This document shows positions 1-9,540 of a stretch of 41,863 bases of DNA, in pieces. Positions within the stretch are counted from its first letter, which is position 1, and every line of letters begins with the position of its first letter. The notes below the pieces were generated by a model. That model searched no databases. It was not told the origin of the DNA and was given only the letters and a program-made list of their open reading frames with translations. The stretch lies in contig CANHDW010000006.1 in the NCBI GenBank assembly GCA_947459525.1, forward strand, positions 1 through 41,863, written 5' to 3'. This stretch comes from Candidatus Caenarcanales bacterium. Its GTDB lineage: Bacteria; Cyanobacteriota; Vampirovibrionia; LMEP-6097. The position numbers were made by a program, and so were the translations under genes.

Positions 1-78
1 AATACCGAAAGAATGCATACCGCTCTTAAAGCTAGTCCAAATGAGTTTCTTGCTGCATATTATCAACAAACTGCTTAA
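1..78 (+). pseudogene. C-terminal fragment of a probable transposase / integrase-core protein (cut by window edge)
   Basis: Frame 1 is open from base 1 to TAA at 76-78: NTERMHTALKASPNEFLAAYYQQTA*. The NTERxHxALxxxPxEF pattern resembles the C-terminal end of DDE integrase-core transposases. Confidence 0.4.
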
Positions 79-92
79 TTAAACTCATACTC

Positions 93-1778
93 CTAAAAGT
101 TTAATTTCTTAAGTCGTAAATTAGGAAGTTGACACTTACCATGAGCTCCAGCTAAATCATTAGGTGGAAAACCCAAAAACCCCAACAAATGCTCACGTTC
201 CTCTGAACTGATTTGAAAATATCTATTATTGTCTAAAACAGTTGGTGCTCTTCTAATACTAAAGTGAAGTATATCTGGATATAAAATCTGAGCTCCATTT
301 AAATATGTTTCATGAGCATAATCAGTCGAAAGTAAATTTACAGCTATAAATTTACAGGGTTTCACCATGCTATCACTAAAATCCTTTTCTGGAAAAGCTT
401 TCATATAAGTATTTTCAAACAACGTTGTCATATCAATAACACTGGTCCCTGAACCAGCAAAATCATCAAGCATTACAATTAATTTATTGTCAATATTTAA
501 AATATCACTAGCTGAATGCTGAAACTGAGTCTTATTAATACCAAATTTTTCAAATAAGATAAGGTTCATTATGGATAAACTTTTTAAAGAACATTCTTCT
601 GGCGTATAAAAAACAATATTTTCTTTAGGTATACCTAACTTTTCTGCATGTAATTCAACTTTTTCCAGCGCTTGACCAATCAAATCTGTTATATCTCTAT
701 GATTCAGAGTTACTAAAGATTTATTATAAAACTCTAAAAATAATAATTTTTCAGTGTCGCTCATCGGTTTAAGAAATTTTTCTAAAGCTAACTGAACTTT
801 TGAAAAATCAGTATATTGAGAAGAAAAGCATCTTGATATTTTTTTAAAACTATCTCCTGAAAATTGTTCTTCTGAGGGTTGTTTAATTATCACCGCATAA
901 GAGTCTAAACGTAGCTTCTCTAATTGTATTAAAAAAGGACTATTTGTTAAATTACTGACCAATTCAGGTATTTCATCCAAAGTGATATCGGTCTTAAGTT
1001 CTTTAATTTGTTCTACCAACTCCTTAGTTCTCTGTTTCACCTTTTCAAAAGAAAATGAATAAGGGTTCGAAATATCATTCAAACCATCTAAAATCCATAA
1101 TTTAACTTTTTTTTCTTTAATGTAATTTACTAACTCGGGACTATTTCGCAAAGTATTGATGACATCATGATCTATTATCAAAACAGCTTTTTCATGATCA
1201 CTTCTAAACAACTTCTGCTTTAATCTTTGTTCATTACCTTCATTATCTTTATAGTATCGGTTGTTTTTTTTCTCTAATAAATACCTCAAAGTTTTTGTTA
1301 AAGAAACTCCAGAGTTATCATGATCTATATCTAAAATATAAGCATGTCCAACATTATCAGCAATCATTTGAGATATCTTATTTAAACTATCAAAATTTGA
1401 ATATGGAAAAGCATGCATTAATACTTTCTTTGCAAGCTCTCTATCTTCTTTTGGAAATGAATTTACAAAACCTCTTATTTCGTTTGTTTTAGCCAATAAT
1501 CGACTGTTTATAAACTTACTAATTAATTCTCTGCTTTCAATTTCAACTCTTCGCCTACGATGTACTGGATTTAAATTTTGCAATGCAACATTTAAATCAT
1601 GATAATAAGGTCTTATATTCTGAGGAATTACAATCTTATTAGAATCACGAGAAGGTAATTCTTGAGTGGTTATCTTTTCTGACCTTGGATTTTTTTTAGT
1701 AATGCCTTGCTGAAGCAGAGGCGATCCAAATTTAAACTCATTTGGTAATATAGATGCATTTGACATTTCACAAATCAC
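93..1778 (-). CDS. Hypothetical protein with a phosphoribosyltransferase-like C-terminal region
   Basis: 561 aa ORF; KLIVMLDDFAGSGTSVIDMTT resembles the PRPP-binding loop of type I phosphoribosyltransferases (hydrophobic strand-DD-x-x-G-S-G-T). Confidence 0.6.
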   Translation of the reverse strand: MICEMSNASILPNEFKFGSPLLQQGITKKNPRSEKITTQELPSRDSNKIVIPQNIRPYYHDLNVALQNLNPVHRRRRVEIESRELISKFINSRLLAKTNEIRGFVNSFPKEDRELAKKVLMHAFPYSNFDSLNKISQMIADNVGHAYILDIDHDNSGVSLTKTLRYLLEKKNNRYYKDNEGNEQRLKQKLFRSDHEKAVLIIDHDVINTLRNSPELVNYIKEKKVKLWILDGLNDISNPYSFSFEKVKQRTKELVEQIKELKTDITLDEIPELVSNLTNSPFLIQLEKLRLDSYAVIIKQPSEEQFSGDSFKKISRCFSSQYTDFSKVQLALEKFLKPMSDTEKLLFLEFYNKSLVTLNHRDITDLIGQALEKVELHAEKLGIPKENIVFYTPEECSLKSLSIMNLILFEKFGINKTQFQHSASDILNIDNKLIVMLDDFAGSGTSVIDMTTLFENTYMKAFPEKDFSDSMVKPCKFIAVNLLSTDYAHETYLNGAQILYPDILHFSIRRAPTVLDNNRYFQISSEEREHLLGFLGFPPNDLAGAHGKCQLPNLRLKKLNF

Positions 1779-1870
1779 AAGATTTAGTCTTAATCAGATT
1801 TCTGTTTAAGACTAAATCTACAAAACAAAATGCCTGTTATTTTGACAAATATTTTCTATAAAAGCCTTAA

Positions 1871-2446
1871 TTAAAACCCCAAAACCTGCAAACAAGACAA
1901 AGCCAGCTCTTTACCCTTATCATCTTGAGTAACACTCGCCCTCGCTAAAGCCTGCTCTTCTGTATTTACCGTAAGAACCCCATTAATAATCGGCTTAGAA
2001 TAATCCAGCATTACATCCATAATGCCTCTGGCTGATTCGTTCGCCACTATCTCAAAATGATAAGTTTCACCACGAATAATAGTGGCAAAGCAAATAATTG
2101 CATGATAACCAGTAAAACTATCATGAGACTGTTCCCAAACTCCAATTTCTGCGTTTTCGTCTAAATCTTCATCACCCTCTAAATCCTCGTCATCCTCTAA
2201 ATCCTTCTCAAAAAGCTTCTGGCAGGCATAAGGCATCTCGAAAGCACCAGGAGTGTAATAGCTATCTATATTTTCAGCTCTAATACCAAATTTAATTAAA
2301 GTCTCTTTCGCTGAATCTGCCATTTCTTGGTTATAGCCTATGTTCCAGTTAGCGATAACTAGAGCTATTCTGATATTCTCAAGATAAAGGTTTTCAAGGA
2401 TTTCTTCTAATTTAAATTCTGGTCTTGAGTGTCGCATATGATGCAT
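1871..2446 (-). CDS. ribH: 6,7-dimethyl-8-ribityllumazine synthase carrying an acidic in-frame insertion
   Basis: RIALVIANWN, TPGAFEMP, AIICFATIIRGETYHFEIVANESARGIMD and INGVLTVNTEEQALARA match RibH motifs; LEDDEDLEGDEDLDENAEIGVWEQSHDS interrupts the normal TPGAFE...YDAVI connection. Confidence 0.88.
   Translation of the reverse strand: MHHMRHSRPEFKLEEILENLYLENIRIALVIANWNIGYNQEMADSAKETLIKFGIRAENIDSYYTPGAFEMPYACQKLFEKDLEDDEDLEGDEDLDENAEIGVWEQSHDSFTGYHAIICFATIIRGETYHFEIVANESARGIMDVMLDYSKPIINGVLTVNTEEQALARASVTQDDKGKELALSCLQVLGF
2125..2209 (-). repeat. Dispersed-repeat copy inside ribH, in frame, with adjoining 18-bp tandem repeats
   Basis: Reverse complement contains GACGAAAACGCAGAAATTGGAGTTTGGGAACAGTCTC, matching the core of the intergenic copies at 2497-2617 and 36258-36378. 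Confidence 0.85.
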
Positions 2447-2460
2447 TCTAGCTTAGTCCG

Positions 2461-2617
2461 CGATGAAAAACTTCATTTTTCATCGTTTCCTTAAATGGGC
2501 ATGTAGCCGAACGAACAAGTTCAAGGCTGAGGAGGACGAATGACCGCAGTGTACCAAGCGTACATGAGGATCATGAGGACGACGAAAACGCAGAAATTGG
2601 AGTTCGGGAACATGCCC
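2461..2617 (+). repeat. Full-length dispersed repeat copy A: hairpin I (2461-2485) plus unit with inverted arms (2497-2617)
   Basis: CGATGAAAAA-CTTCA-TTTTTCATCG perfect hairpin; arms GGGCATGTagCCGAAC / GTTCGGgaACATGCCC; internal sequence nearly identical to copy B. Confidence 0.9.
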
Positions 2618-4009
2618 CTAAACGAACTCTCCACGCAATGCCCAAGGATTAGTCCTAGTAATCCTCACATCAGCAAAAGTACCAATATATTTATCATGCA
2701 AAGCTGGATCACACTCTATGTTTACAGTCTTATTATTAAAAATTCTACCCGTTAGCCTATCTGGGTTACGCACTGATTTACCCTCGACTAGGACTTTCTC
2801 TACCTTGCCTACATATCTTAAAGCCTGCTTCTCAGCGACTTCCGTGCAGATAGCATTTAAAAGTCTAATTCTTTCCTGCTTTTCAGCATGGGTAATATTA
2901 TCCTCCCACTCAGCAGCTGGTGTAAATGGACGTTTAGAATAAATAGCAGTATTGCAAGCATCATAGCCCACTTCTTGAACGACTTTCACTGAATCCATAA
3001 ACTGTTCATGCGTCTCACCAGGAAAGCCGACGATAATATCACCAGTAATCGAAGCCTCTGGCATTAGCTTACGAATATAATTTACTAATTCCATATACCT
3101 AGCTACAGTGTATCTACGAGCCATACGCTTAAGAACCTCATCATTACCAGCTTGTATCGGCACATGAAAATATTTAGAAACCTTAGGTAGCTCTGCTACT
3201 GTCTCTATAAGTTCATAGGTCATATCACAGGGATGTGAGGTTAAAAACTTAATTCTTTCTATACCATCCACTTTATGTACTTCTCGCAGTAAGGCTGCTA
3301 GATTAGTTCCTATATCTAGACCATAACCATCGACATTCTGCCCTAATAATATAATCTCTTTAAAACCTTCAGCAGCTAAAGCCTGCACTTCAGATACTAT
3401 ATCGGTCGTAGATCTAGAACGCTGATCACCACGAGTTTTAGGCACTATACAGTAAGTGCAGCGATAATTACAGCCATAGATAACATTTACCCAAGCATAA
3501 TACTTAGTTTTTCTAAATATCGGGGTCTCTGGAATATCCTCTGGCAGCTCTTCCCAGATTTCAGCTACCTGAGGGCGGCTTGCATAGACACCTTTATTCT
3601 TAATAGCTGGCTCTATACCATTTAAAAGATTAATCTGGTGCTTCGCCTCTGCTTCTAAAACTAAATCTGGAAGACGATGTAAATTATGAGTACCGATGAC
3701 TATATCAGCAGTTCTTACATCAGTAGCGAGTTTAGTTCCCTCCTGCTGCGGCACACAGCCCGCTAAAGCTATCATACTACCCGGCTTACGAGTCTTATCC
3801 CACTTACCCATATAGCTACGCATCTTATCTACAGCGTGTTCTCTGATACTACAAGTATTTAAAATAGAAAGATCCGCTTCCATTCTATCTTCCGTTTGAA
3901 CATAATCGATTTCATCTAAAAGCCCTAACATTCTTTCAGTGTCGGCGACATTCATTTGGCAGCCTAGGGTCTCTATAAAAACTTTCTTTTTAGTTTTAGT
4001 AATCGACAT
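2618..4009 (-). CDS. miaB: tRNA-2-methylthio-N6-dimethylallyladenosine synthase (MiaB family)
   Basis: ETLGCQMNVADTERM, NTCSIREHA, YGCNYRCTYCIVPKTRG radical-SAM CxxxCxxC, GFPGET, C-terminal TRAM-like region. Confidence 0.95.
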   Translation of the reverse strand: MSITKTKKKVFIETLGCQMNVADTERMLGLLDEIDYVQTEDRMEADLSILNTCSIREHAVDKMRSYMGKWDKTRKPGSMIALAGCVPQQEGTKLATDVRTADIVIGTHNLHRLPDLVLEAEAKHQINLLNGIEPAIKNKGVYASRPQVAEIWEELPEDIPETPIFRKTKYYAWVNVIYGCNYRCTYCIVPKTRGDQRSRSTTDIVSEVQALAAEGFKEIILLGQNVDGYGLDIGTNLAALLREVHKVDGIERIKFLTSHPCDMTYELIETVAELPKVSKYFHVPIQAGNDEVLKRMARRYTVARYMELVNYIRKLMPEASITGDIIVGFPGETHEQFMDSVKVVQEVGYDACNTAIYSKRPFTPAAEWEDNITHAEKQERIRLLNAICTEVAEKQALRYVGKVEKVLVEGKSVRNPDRLTGRIFNNKTVNIECDPALHDKYIGTFADVRITRTNPWALRGEFV

Positions 4010-4016
4010 TATTTAT

Positions 4017-6317
4017 TTAGACGAAAGTAGGCTCTAGAACTGGTTCTTGTTCAATCAACTGTACAGCCTGAACCGCAAGCTCTGTAATCTTTCTATCAAG
4101 ACTACTAAGTTTGGATACCTGCTTGCACATATCAACAGTGCGTCTAAGGGCTTTTAAAGCATCACCATCATCAGCTCTATTAGAAGACATCAGCTCTTCC
4201 CAATTCTGGGATTCCATCCACTTAGTAATTACAGCAGATACATCCATGTTTATATCAACAGGTTTCATTACTCTAAAATCACGCTGAACTTTTACTACGC
4301 TTCTAGCGATATTTTTTAAATTCTCAAAAACCTCATAATTATCTGCCTGAGCTTTAAGACCAAAACTATCTCTAGAAGATCTTGATTCCACGACCACCGC
4401 AGATAATAAACAAGCAAACTGAGTAACATCTAAATTCTTCACAAAATCCTTAGTTAAAACTTCTGTGATATATAGAGAATTCTCAGAGCGAATCGCAGCA
4501 CATATTTTACCAAGTTCTGTAGGCTTATAATTACTATCTAAATATGCTTTCTCTTTTAAAAGCTCCGTAACATCTTGGAAATTCTGCCAGTAAGTCTCTT
4601 CTTTAGCCTTAAGAATCTGATTTAATTCTCTTATCTTTTTACGATAACGCCTTAAAGTAGAAAACTGCTTAGAACAGGGCTTCTGTTTAGGACAGCCATT
4701 ACATGGATAATTCTGAGCCTCTAGAGTTAATATCTCTAAAAGTTCCTCCATCGCAGTAACATCTGGCGACATTTCTTCTTCTAATTTTTTCTTACTTTTT
4801 CTCGTCTCATCGAGTTTATCTTGCATCGATCTATAATGCTGAAGATCGCCAATTTCACCAGGGCAAAGCGGTGTCTGCAAGTCGAACTGCTTATTTTCAA
4901 GTAAACTCTTCTCAGCTAATATAGGTTTAATATCTCTAAGAATTAAAGAATGACCAAAGCTTTTAAATATAAGTGCTTTCACCTCATCAAGAGAATGATT
5001 AGTAAGTAAGTTAAGAACCATCTCATAGCTTGGTCTGAAATTACTTTCTATGTCCTCAGCCTTAGAAACCGCTAAAGAAGCAGCATCTCCAGCAGTCTGA
5101 TTACTGTTCTTAACAGTAATTACATAACCAACATCGTCCATGCCTCTTCTACCAGCACGTCCAGACATCTGAAGAAATTCAGAAGCTTTCAGGGATCTAA
5201 ATCCATGATCACCCATCTTCTCAAGACTACTAATAATAGTAGTTCTAGCTGGCATATTAATACCAGCTGCTAATGTTTCAGTAGAAAATACTATTTTAAT
5301 AAGTCCTTTCGTAAATAAATCTTCGATTAATACTTTTAAAGCTGGTAATAGACCTGAATGATGCGAAGCCACGCCTTTACGAATAAGATTTAGGTGTGGG
5401 TAATTCGCTATAAAACTACTAGACTTAATCTGCTCATCGATGATTTTATTTAATTCACTAGATTCTTTTTCAGTAAGTAACTTAAGCTCCTCACACTGCT
5501 TAGCGTAGTTATCACAGCCTTTTCTACTAAAGACGAAATAAATAGCAGGCAGCATACTCTTTTTAGCTAATTCTTCTACTACTAAATCTGGGGAAACTGG
5601 CTTACCAAAACCACCACCACGATGAGAAAATTTATGCTTAGAGCCAGAACGATTATCATTCCTTTCTTTAAGCTTCGGATTTAACTTACCATTAGGCGTA
5701 ATTAAAGGAAGCAGCTGCTCATCTTTAAAATAAAAATGATGCAGGGGAACTGGTCTAAAATCAGTCTTCACTAAAGCACACTCACCATGCACATTAGAAA
5801 TCCAATCTCTAAGCTCTTCAGGGTTATTAATAGTCGCAGATAAAGCGATTAATTTAACTGATTTAGGACTGTATATTACACTCTCTTCCCAAACAGTTCC
5901 TCTAGACTCATCCCCAATATAGTGAAACTCATCAAAAATAACAAACTTCAAATCTTCAAGATAAGGATCTAAAGAACCAAATGTCGTGCCATAAAGCATA
6001 TTACGGTAAATTTCATTCGTCAGAACCATAATCTGAGCATCTCTATTCTTAGAGGTGTCTCCAGTGAGTATGCCTACCTTCTCAATCCCGTAATCTCTTT
6101 GAAATTCTAAAAATTTCTGATTAATTAAAGCCTTTAAAGGTGCTGTATAAAATACTTTCTTGCCTTCTGCTATAGCCATCGCAATAGCTTCAGAGGCTAT
6201 CGCCGTTTTACCTGCACCAGTAGGTGCACTAACGATTAAATTTTTTGAGTCCTTAATGAAAGCTATCGACTCTTCTTGAAAAGCATCAAGCTTGAACTTC
6301 GTCTTAGTTATTACCAT
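4017..6317 (-). CDS. Ski2-like superfamily 2 DEAD/DEAH-box RNA helicase (HelY/Mtr4-like)
   Basis: SAPTGAGKTAIASEA Walker A, FDEFHYIGDESRG, LSATINNPEEL, MSGRAGRRGMD; Cys cluster YPCNGCPKQKPC in the C-terminal half. Confidence 0.9.
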   Translation of the reverse strand: MVITKTKFKLDAFQEESIAFIKDSKNLIVSAPTGAGKTAIASEAIAMAIAEGKKVFYTAPLKALINQKFLEFQRDYGIEKVGILTGDTSKNRDAQIMVLTNEIYRNMLYGTTFGSLDPYLEDLKFVIFDEFHYIGDESRGTVWEESVIYSPKSVKLIALSATINNPEELRDWISNVHGECALVKTDFRPVPLHHFYFKDEQLLPLITPNGKLNPKLKERNDNRSGSKHKFSHRGGGFGKPVSPDLVVEELAKKSMLPAIYFVFSRKGCDNYAKQCEELKLLTEKESSELNKIIDEQIKSSSFIANYPHLNLIRKGVASHHSGLLPALKVLIEDLFTKGLIKIVFSTETLAAGINMPARTTIISSLEKMGDHGFRSLKASEFLQMSGRAGRRGMDDVGYVITVKNSNQTAGDAASLAVSKAEDIESNFRPSYEMVLNLLTNHSLDEVKALIFKSFGHSLILRDIKPILAEKSLLENKQFDLQTPLCPGEIGDLQHYRSMQDKLDETRKSKKKLEEEMSPDVTAMEELLEILTLEAQNYPCNGCPKQKPCSKQFSTLRRYRKKIRELNQILKAKEETYWQNFQDVTELLKEKAYLDSNYKPTELGKICAAIRSENSLYITEVLTKDFVKNLDVTQFACLLSAVVVESRSSRDSFGLKAQADNYEVFENLKNIARSVVKVQRDFRVMKPVDINMDVSAVITKWMESQNWEELMSSNRADDGDALKALRRTVDMCKQVSKLSSLDRKITELAVQAVQLIEQEPVLEPTFV

Positions 6318-6407
6318 TTAGTAAATCCAAATTCCTTGTATAAACACTATTATTCATGTTTATTTTTAGCATGGATAATGAAAAAGAGTTAACTAGTCAA
6401 GCTTTTT

Positions 6408-7160
6408 TTAAGTATTAGATTTTTTTAAATCACTAAAATCATAAGGGTTATAGCCATTAATAAAACTACCATTTAGACTCACACTGCGAGCAGTGAAAGG
6501 ATATAGATATCCATATTTAACGCCGGTAGTAAAACCTTTAGCCGCACCACTAAGAGCACCCGCAACAGCACCCACACCAAGGCCACTTACATTACCAGTA
6601 GCCTCGCCTAAAATCCCAGGTCCCATATATTCAGAAAAACCATCTGCGTAAGTTATAGCTTTAGAAATACTACCTCTAACAGCTCCGATAGGCGTACCAG
6701 CAGCTATTCCAACAGGAACGCCTACTAAAGTACCAAAAACTCTATGAAAAATACTAGTTTCATCAGCCTTTGCTACTTCAGGCTTAGCTTCAATTTTTAC
6801 TGGAACTACTGGTGGTGCTACTGCAAGTAGATCAGCCTTCGCTTTATATTCACCAACTTTTCTATTTAATTCTTGATTTTCACTTCTTAGATTAGCAATC
6901 GCTCCATCTAACTGGGATTTATCACGATAACAGTCATTACATTTTTGATTAGTAGAATCTAAATCTGTCCTCAATTTTTCAGCTTCAGCTTGCTGATCAA
7001 GATAAAGATTTTTATACTCATCAGCGTTAAGTCTTGCACGCTCAAGTTCATTTCTTAAATCTGAACTTAAATCCTTCATCGGTCTTGGTAAACCACCTGC
7101 AAAAGCTGACTGCTGAGACCCCAATGCCAAAAATACTAAACATAATATTACTTTTTTCAT
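6408..7160 (-). CDS. Secreted/envelope hypothetical protein: signal peptide, coiled coil, Gly/Ala-rich segment
   Basis: MKKVILCLVFLALGSQQSAFA signal peptide, heptad-like charged region, then GVPVGIAAGTPIGAVRGS / GVGAVAGALSGAAKG. Confidence 0.6.
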   Translation of the reverse strand: MKKVILCLVFLALGSQQSAFAGGLPRPMKDLSSDLRNELERARLNADEYKNLYLDQQAEAEKLRTDLDSTNQKCNDCYRDKSQLDGAIANLRSENQELNRKVGEYKAKADLLAVAPPVVPVKIEAKPEVAKADETSIFHRVFGTLVGVPVGIAAGTPIGAVRGSISKAITYADGFSEYMGPGILGEATGNVSGLGVGAVAGALSGAAKGFTTGVKYGYLYPFTARSVSLNGSFINGYNPYDFSDLKKSNT

Positions 7161-7243
7161 ACAAAGACAATTATCTTACCACGTCAAGGTGTGCTAGTTT
7201 CTTATACCCAAAGAGACTGAAAAGAAGAGCAAAGGTTCCATTC

Positions 7244-8572
7244 TTATGAAAAAAGTGAGAAGGGATTCTTCACATTCAAGAGAAGTTTTGGCTTCGTAAC
7301 AGCTGTATGACTAAAAGTTATCGCTTTTAAAAACTCTGCTGCGACAAAATTTAAATCAAGCTCAGCTTGACTTGAAAATACAGTAAATATGGTATCTCCA
7401 GCTTTAACTTCATCTCCCACTTTAGCCAAGAAAGTTATACCAGCTGTATAATCAATGCCGCTATTTTTTGACTTATTAAGACCGAAGGCTAGCTCATTAG
7501 CTAGGCGGCCGACTTGCTCACAGGAAATATCTTTTATAAAAGCATTCTCAGAAGCTTTAAAAGCATATTCATGCTTAGCTCTACTAGTATCTTTAAAAGC
7601 CTTTAAATCACCGCCCTGCGCAGAAATCCATTCATCAAATTTCACATAAGCTTTACCAGAAGCAATCGCAGAAATAACTTCAGCCTTATCCACTAACAGA
7701 CTCGCTAACTCAACCACTAATTCATAGGTATCATTCTTCAAAGTACCTTCTAAAATTTCCATAGCTTCTATAATTTCAAGTGCATTACCCACAGCATAAC
7801 CCAATGGCTGACTCATATTCGTAATCAGAACTTTAACATTCAGTTTAAGCTCCGTGGCAATAGCCAGAATCTCATCTCTGAGGGCTTTAGCTGAATTTAA
7901 ATCTTTCATGAAGGCTCCATCACCACATTTAATATCTATTAAAATGACATCAGCACCACCAGCTATTTTTTTTGACATGACACTAGAAGCGATAAGTGGT
8001 ACAGAATCTACAGTAGAAGTAAGATCTCTAAGAGCATAAAGCTTTTTATCAGCAGGCGCAAAATCAGTGGTTTGCCCAGAAATAGCGATACCAATTTCTG
8101 CAATCTGTTTTTCAAAAGCTTGAATATCAATGTCAATCTTAAAACCTGGTATAGACTGGAGTTTATCAACAGTCCCGCCTGTATGACCAAGAGCCCCACC
8201 TGAAAATTTAGATACCTTAAATCCTAAAGCTGCCAGCAAAGGAGATAGTACAATGGTCACTTTATCACCAACCCCGCCAGTACTGTGCTTATCAACAAAG
8301 CCTCGTGTGCTAGCCTCTCTTTCACCACTAATATCGCAAGCTTGATCATGCCTTTTCAAAGTAAGTACATGTCCGCTGTAAGCCATAGCTCTAGTTAATT
8401 CAGCAGTTTCACGATGATTTAAGCCATTTAATCGCACAGCCATTAACCAAGCACTTAACTGAAAATCTGGGATGGAGGAGATATTATTGATAAGCCAATT
8501 AATCTCATCTAAACTGTGTTCCAGTCCATTTTTTTTCTTATTAATAATTTCAACTACACTGTATTTAGACAT
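7244..8572 (-). CDS. Pyrimidine-nucleoside (thymidine) phosphorylase
   Basis: From MSKYSVVEIINKKKNG: DKHSTGGVGDKVTIVLSPLLAALGFKVSKFSGGALGHTGGTVDKL is the thymidine/pyrimidine phosphorylase signature. The track ORF extends to 8650; start placed at ATG 8572. Confidence 0.92.
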   Translation of the reverse strand: MSKYSVVEIINKKKNGLEHSLDEINWLINNISSIPDFQLSAWLMAVRLNGLNHRETAELTRAMAYSGHVLTLKRHDQACDISGEREASTRGFVDKHSTGGVGDKVTIVLSPLLAALGFKVSKFSGGALGHTGGTVDKLQSIPGFKIDIDIQAFEKQIAEIGIAISGQTTDFAPADKKLYALRDLTSTVDSVPLIASSVMSKKIAGGADVILIDIKCGDGAFMKDLNSAKALRDEILAIATELKLNVKVLITNMSQPLGYAVGNALEIIEAMEILEGTLKNDTYELVVELASLLVDKAEVISAIASGKAYVKFDEWISAQGGDLKAFKDTSRAKHEYAFKASENAFIKDISCEQVGRLANELAFGLNKSKNSGIDYTAGITFLAKVGDEVKAGDTIFTVFSSQAELDLNFVAAEFLKAITFSHTAVTKPKLLLNVKNPFSLFS

Positions 8573-8624
8573 TAAGAACCAACGAAAGAAGTTAGATAAT
8601 TTAAAAGCTTTAAAGCTCTTAATA

Positions 8625-9518
8625 TCAAGCCAAAGCAGCAGAGCCACCAACTATTTCAGATATTTCTTGAGTAATCGCTGATTGGCGAGCCTTGTTATAA
8701 GAAAGTAATAACTTATTAATAACTGCATCAGCGTTATTACTAGCGTTATTCATCGCAGTCATTCTTGACGCAAGCTCACTAGTAGTAGCGTCAAGAATAT
8801 CAGTATAAACAGTATTATTTAAATACATCGGAGTTAGAGTATCAATTAACGCTCTAGCATTAGGTTCTAAAATCACATCACCAGACTGAACAGAATTAGC
8901 TAAGCTCTGCGGCTTTTCTACGGGAAGAAAGTTTTTAATTTCAGCCACACTATTAACCATACTAATAAAACGTGTAGAAATAATTTCTACCTTTTGAACC
9001 TCGCTTGAAGTAAATCTTTCAGCAGAAAACTTACTAATCTCCTCCACCACTTCTAGACTAGGTTTAGTCTGTAAATTCATATATGATCGAACAACCTCTA
9101 TCCCTTGTTCCTTATAAACTATTTTAGAGAAGGCATCAGTAGCTTTTCTACCAATAGTAAGCAAAGATATTTTCAATCCCTCTGACTGTAAATCCTTAAT
9201 CCTCTTTCTAGCAAGCTTAAGGATATTAGCATTATACGGGCCGCACAGACCAATATCTGAAGAAATCACAATCAATAAAACACTATTAACCTTTATTACT
9301 TTTTTTAATAAAGGGTTTTGATCTAATTCTTCTTGATCTAAGCACCCCTGAAGCTGAGTATATAACTGCTTCACACCATTAGCGTAAGGTCTAGCTGCCT
9401 TAATTAACTTCTGCATTTTATTTACCTTAGCCGCAGCGACAAGTTTCATCGCAGCCGTAATCTTCTTGGTTTTTTTAGTGCTATTAATTTTAAGTTTAAT
9501 TTCTTTAAGACTAGCCAT
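8625..9518 (-). CDS. atpG: F-type ATP synthase gamma subunit
   Basis: MASLKEIKLKINSTKKTKKITAAMKLVAAAKV N-terminus; SDIGLCGPYNANI; C-terminal AMNNASNNADAVINKLLLSYNKARQSAITQEISEIVGGSAAL. Confidence 0.95.
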   Translation of the reverse strand: MASLKEIKLKINSTKKTKKITAAMKLVAAAKVNKMQKLIKAARPYANGVKQLYTQLQGCLDQEELDQNPLLKKVIKVNSVLLIVISSDIGLCGPYNANILKLARKRIKDLQSEGLKISLLTIGRKATDAFSKIVYKEQGIEVVRSYMNLQTKPSLEVVEEISKFSAERFTSSEVQKVEIISTRFISMVNSVAEIKNFLPVEKPQSLANSVQSGDVILEPNARALIDTLTPMYLNNTVYTDILDATTSELASRMTAMNNASNNADAVINKLLLSYNKARQSAITQEISEIVGGSAALA

Positions 9519-9540
9519 ACAGTCTAACTATTTTAGCTTA

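Noticed and set aside
2540-2755. Track ORF of 71 aa on + strand as an independent full-length gene
   Set aside because: It starts inside the repeat and then runs antisense through the 3' end of miaB; only the repeat-internal part is conserved in copy B, so it is discussed as a possible mini-ORF and not called as a CDS.
4017-6317. Helicase as part of a defence island
   Set aside because: Motifs and Cys cluster fit the housekeeping Ski2/HelY-like family, and it is flanked by ordinary metabolic genes.
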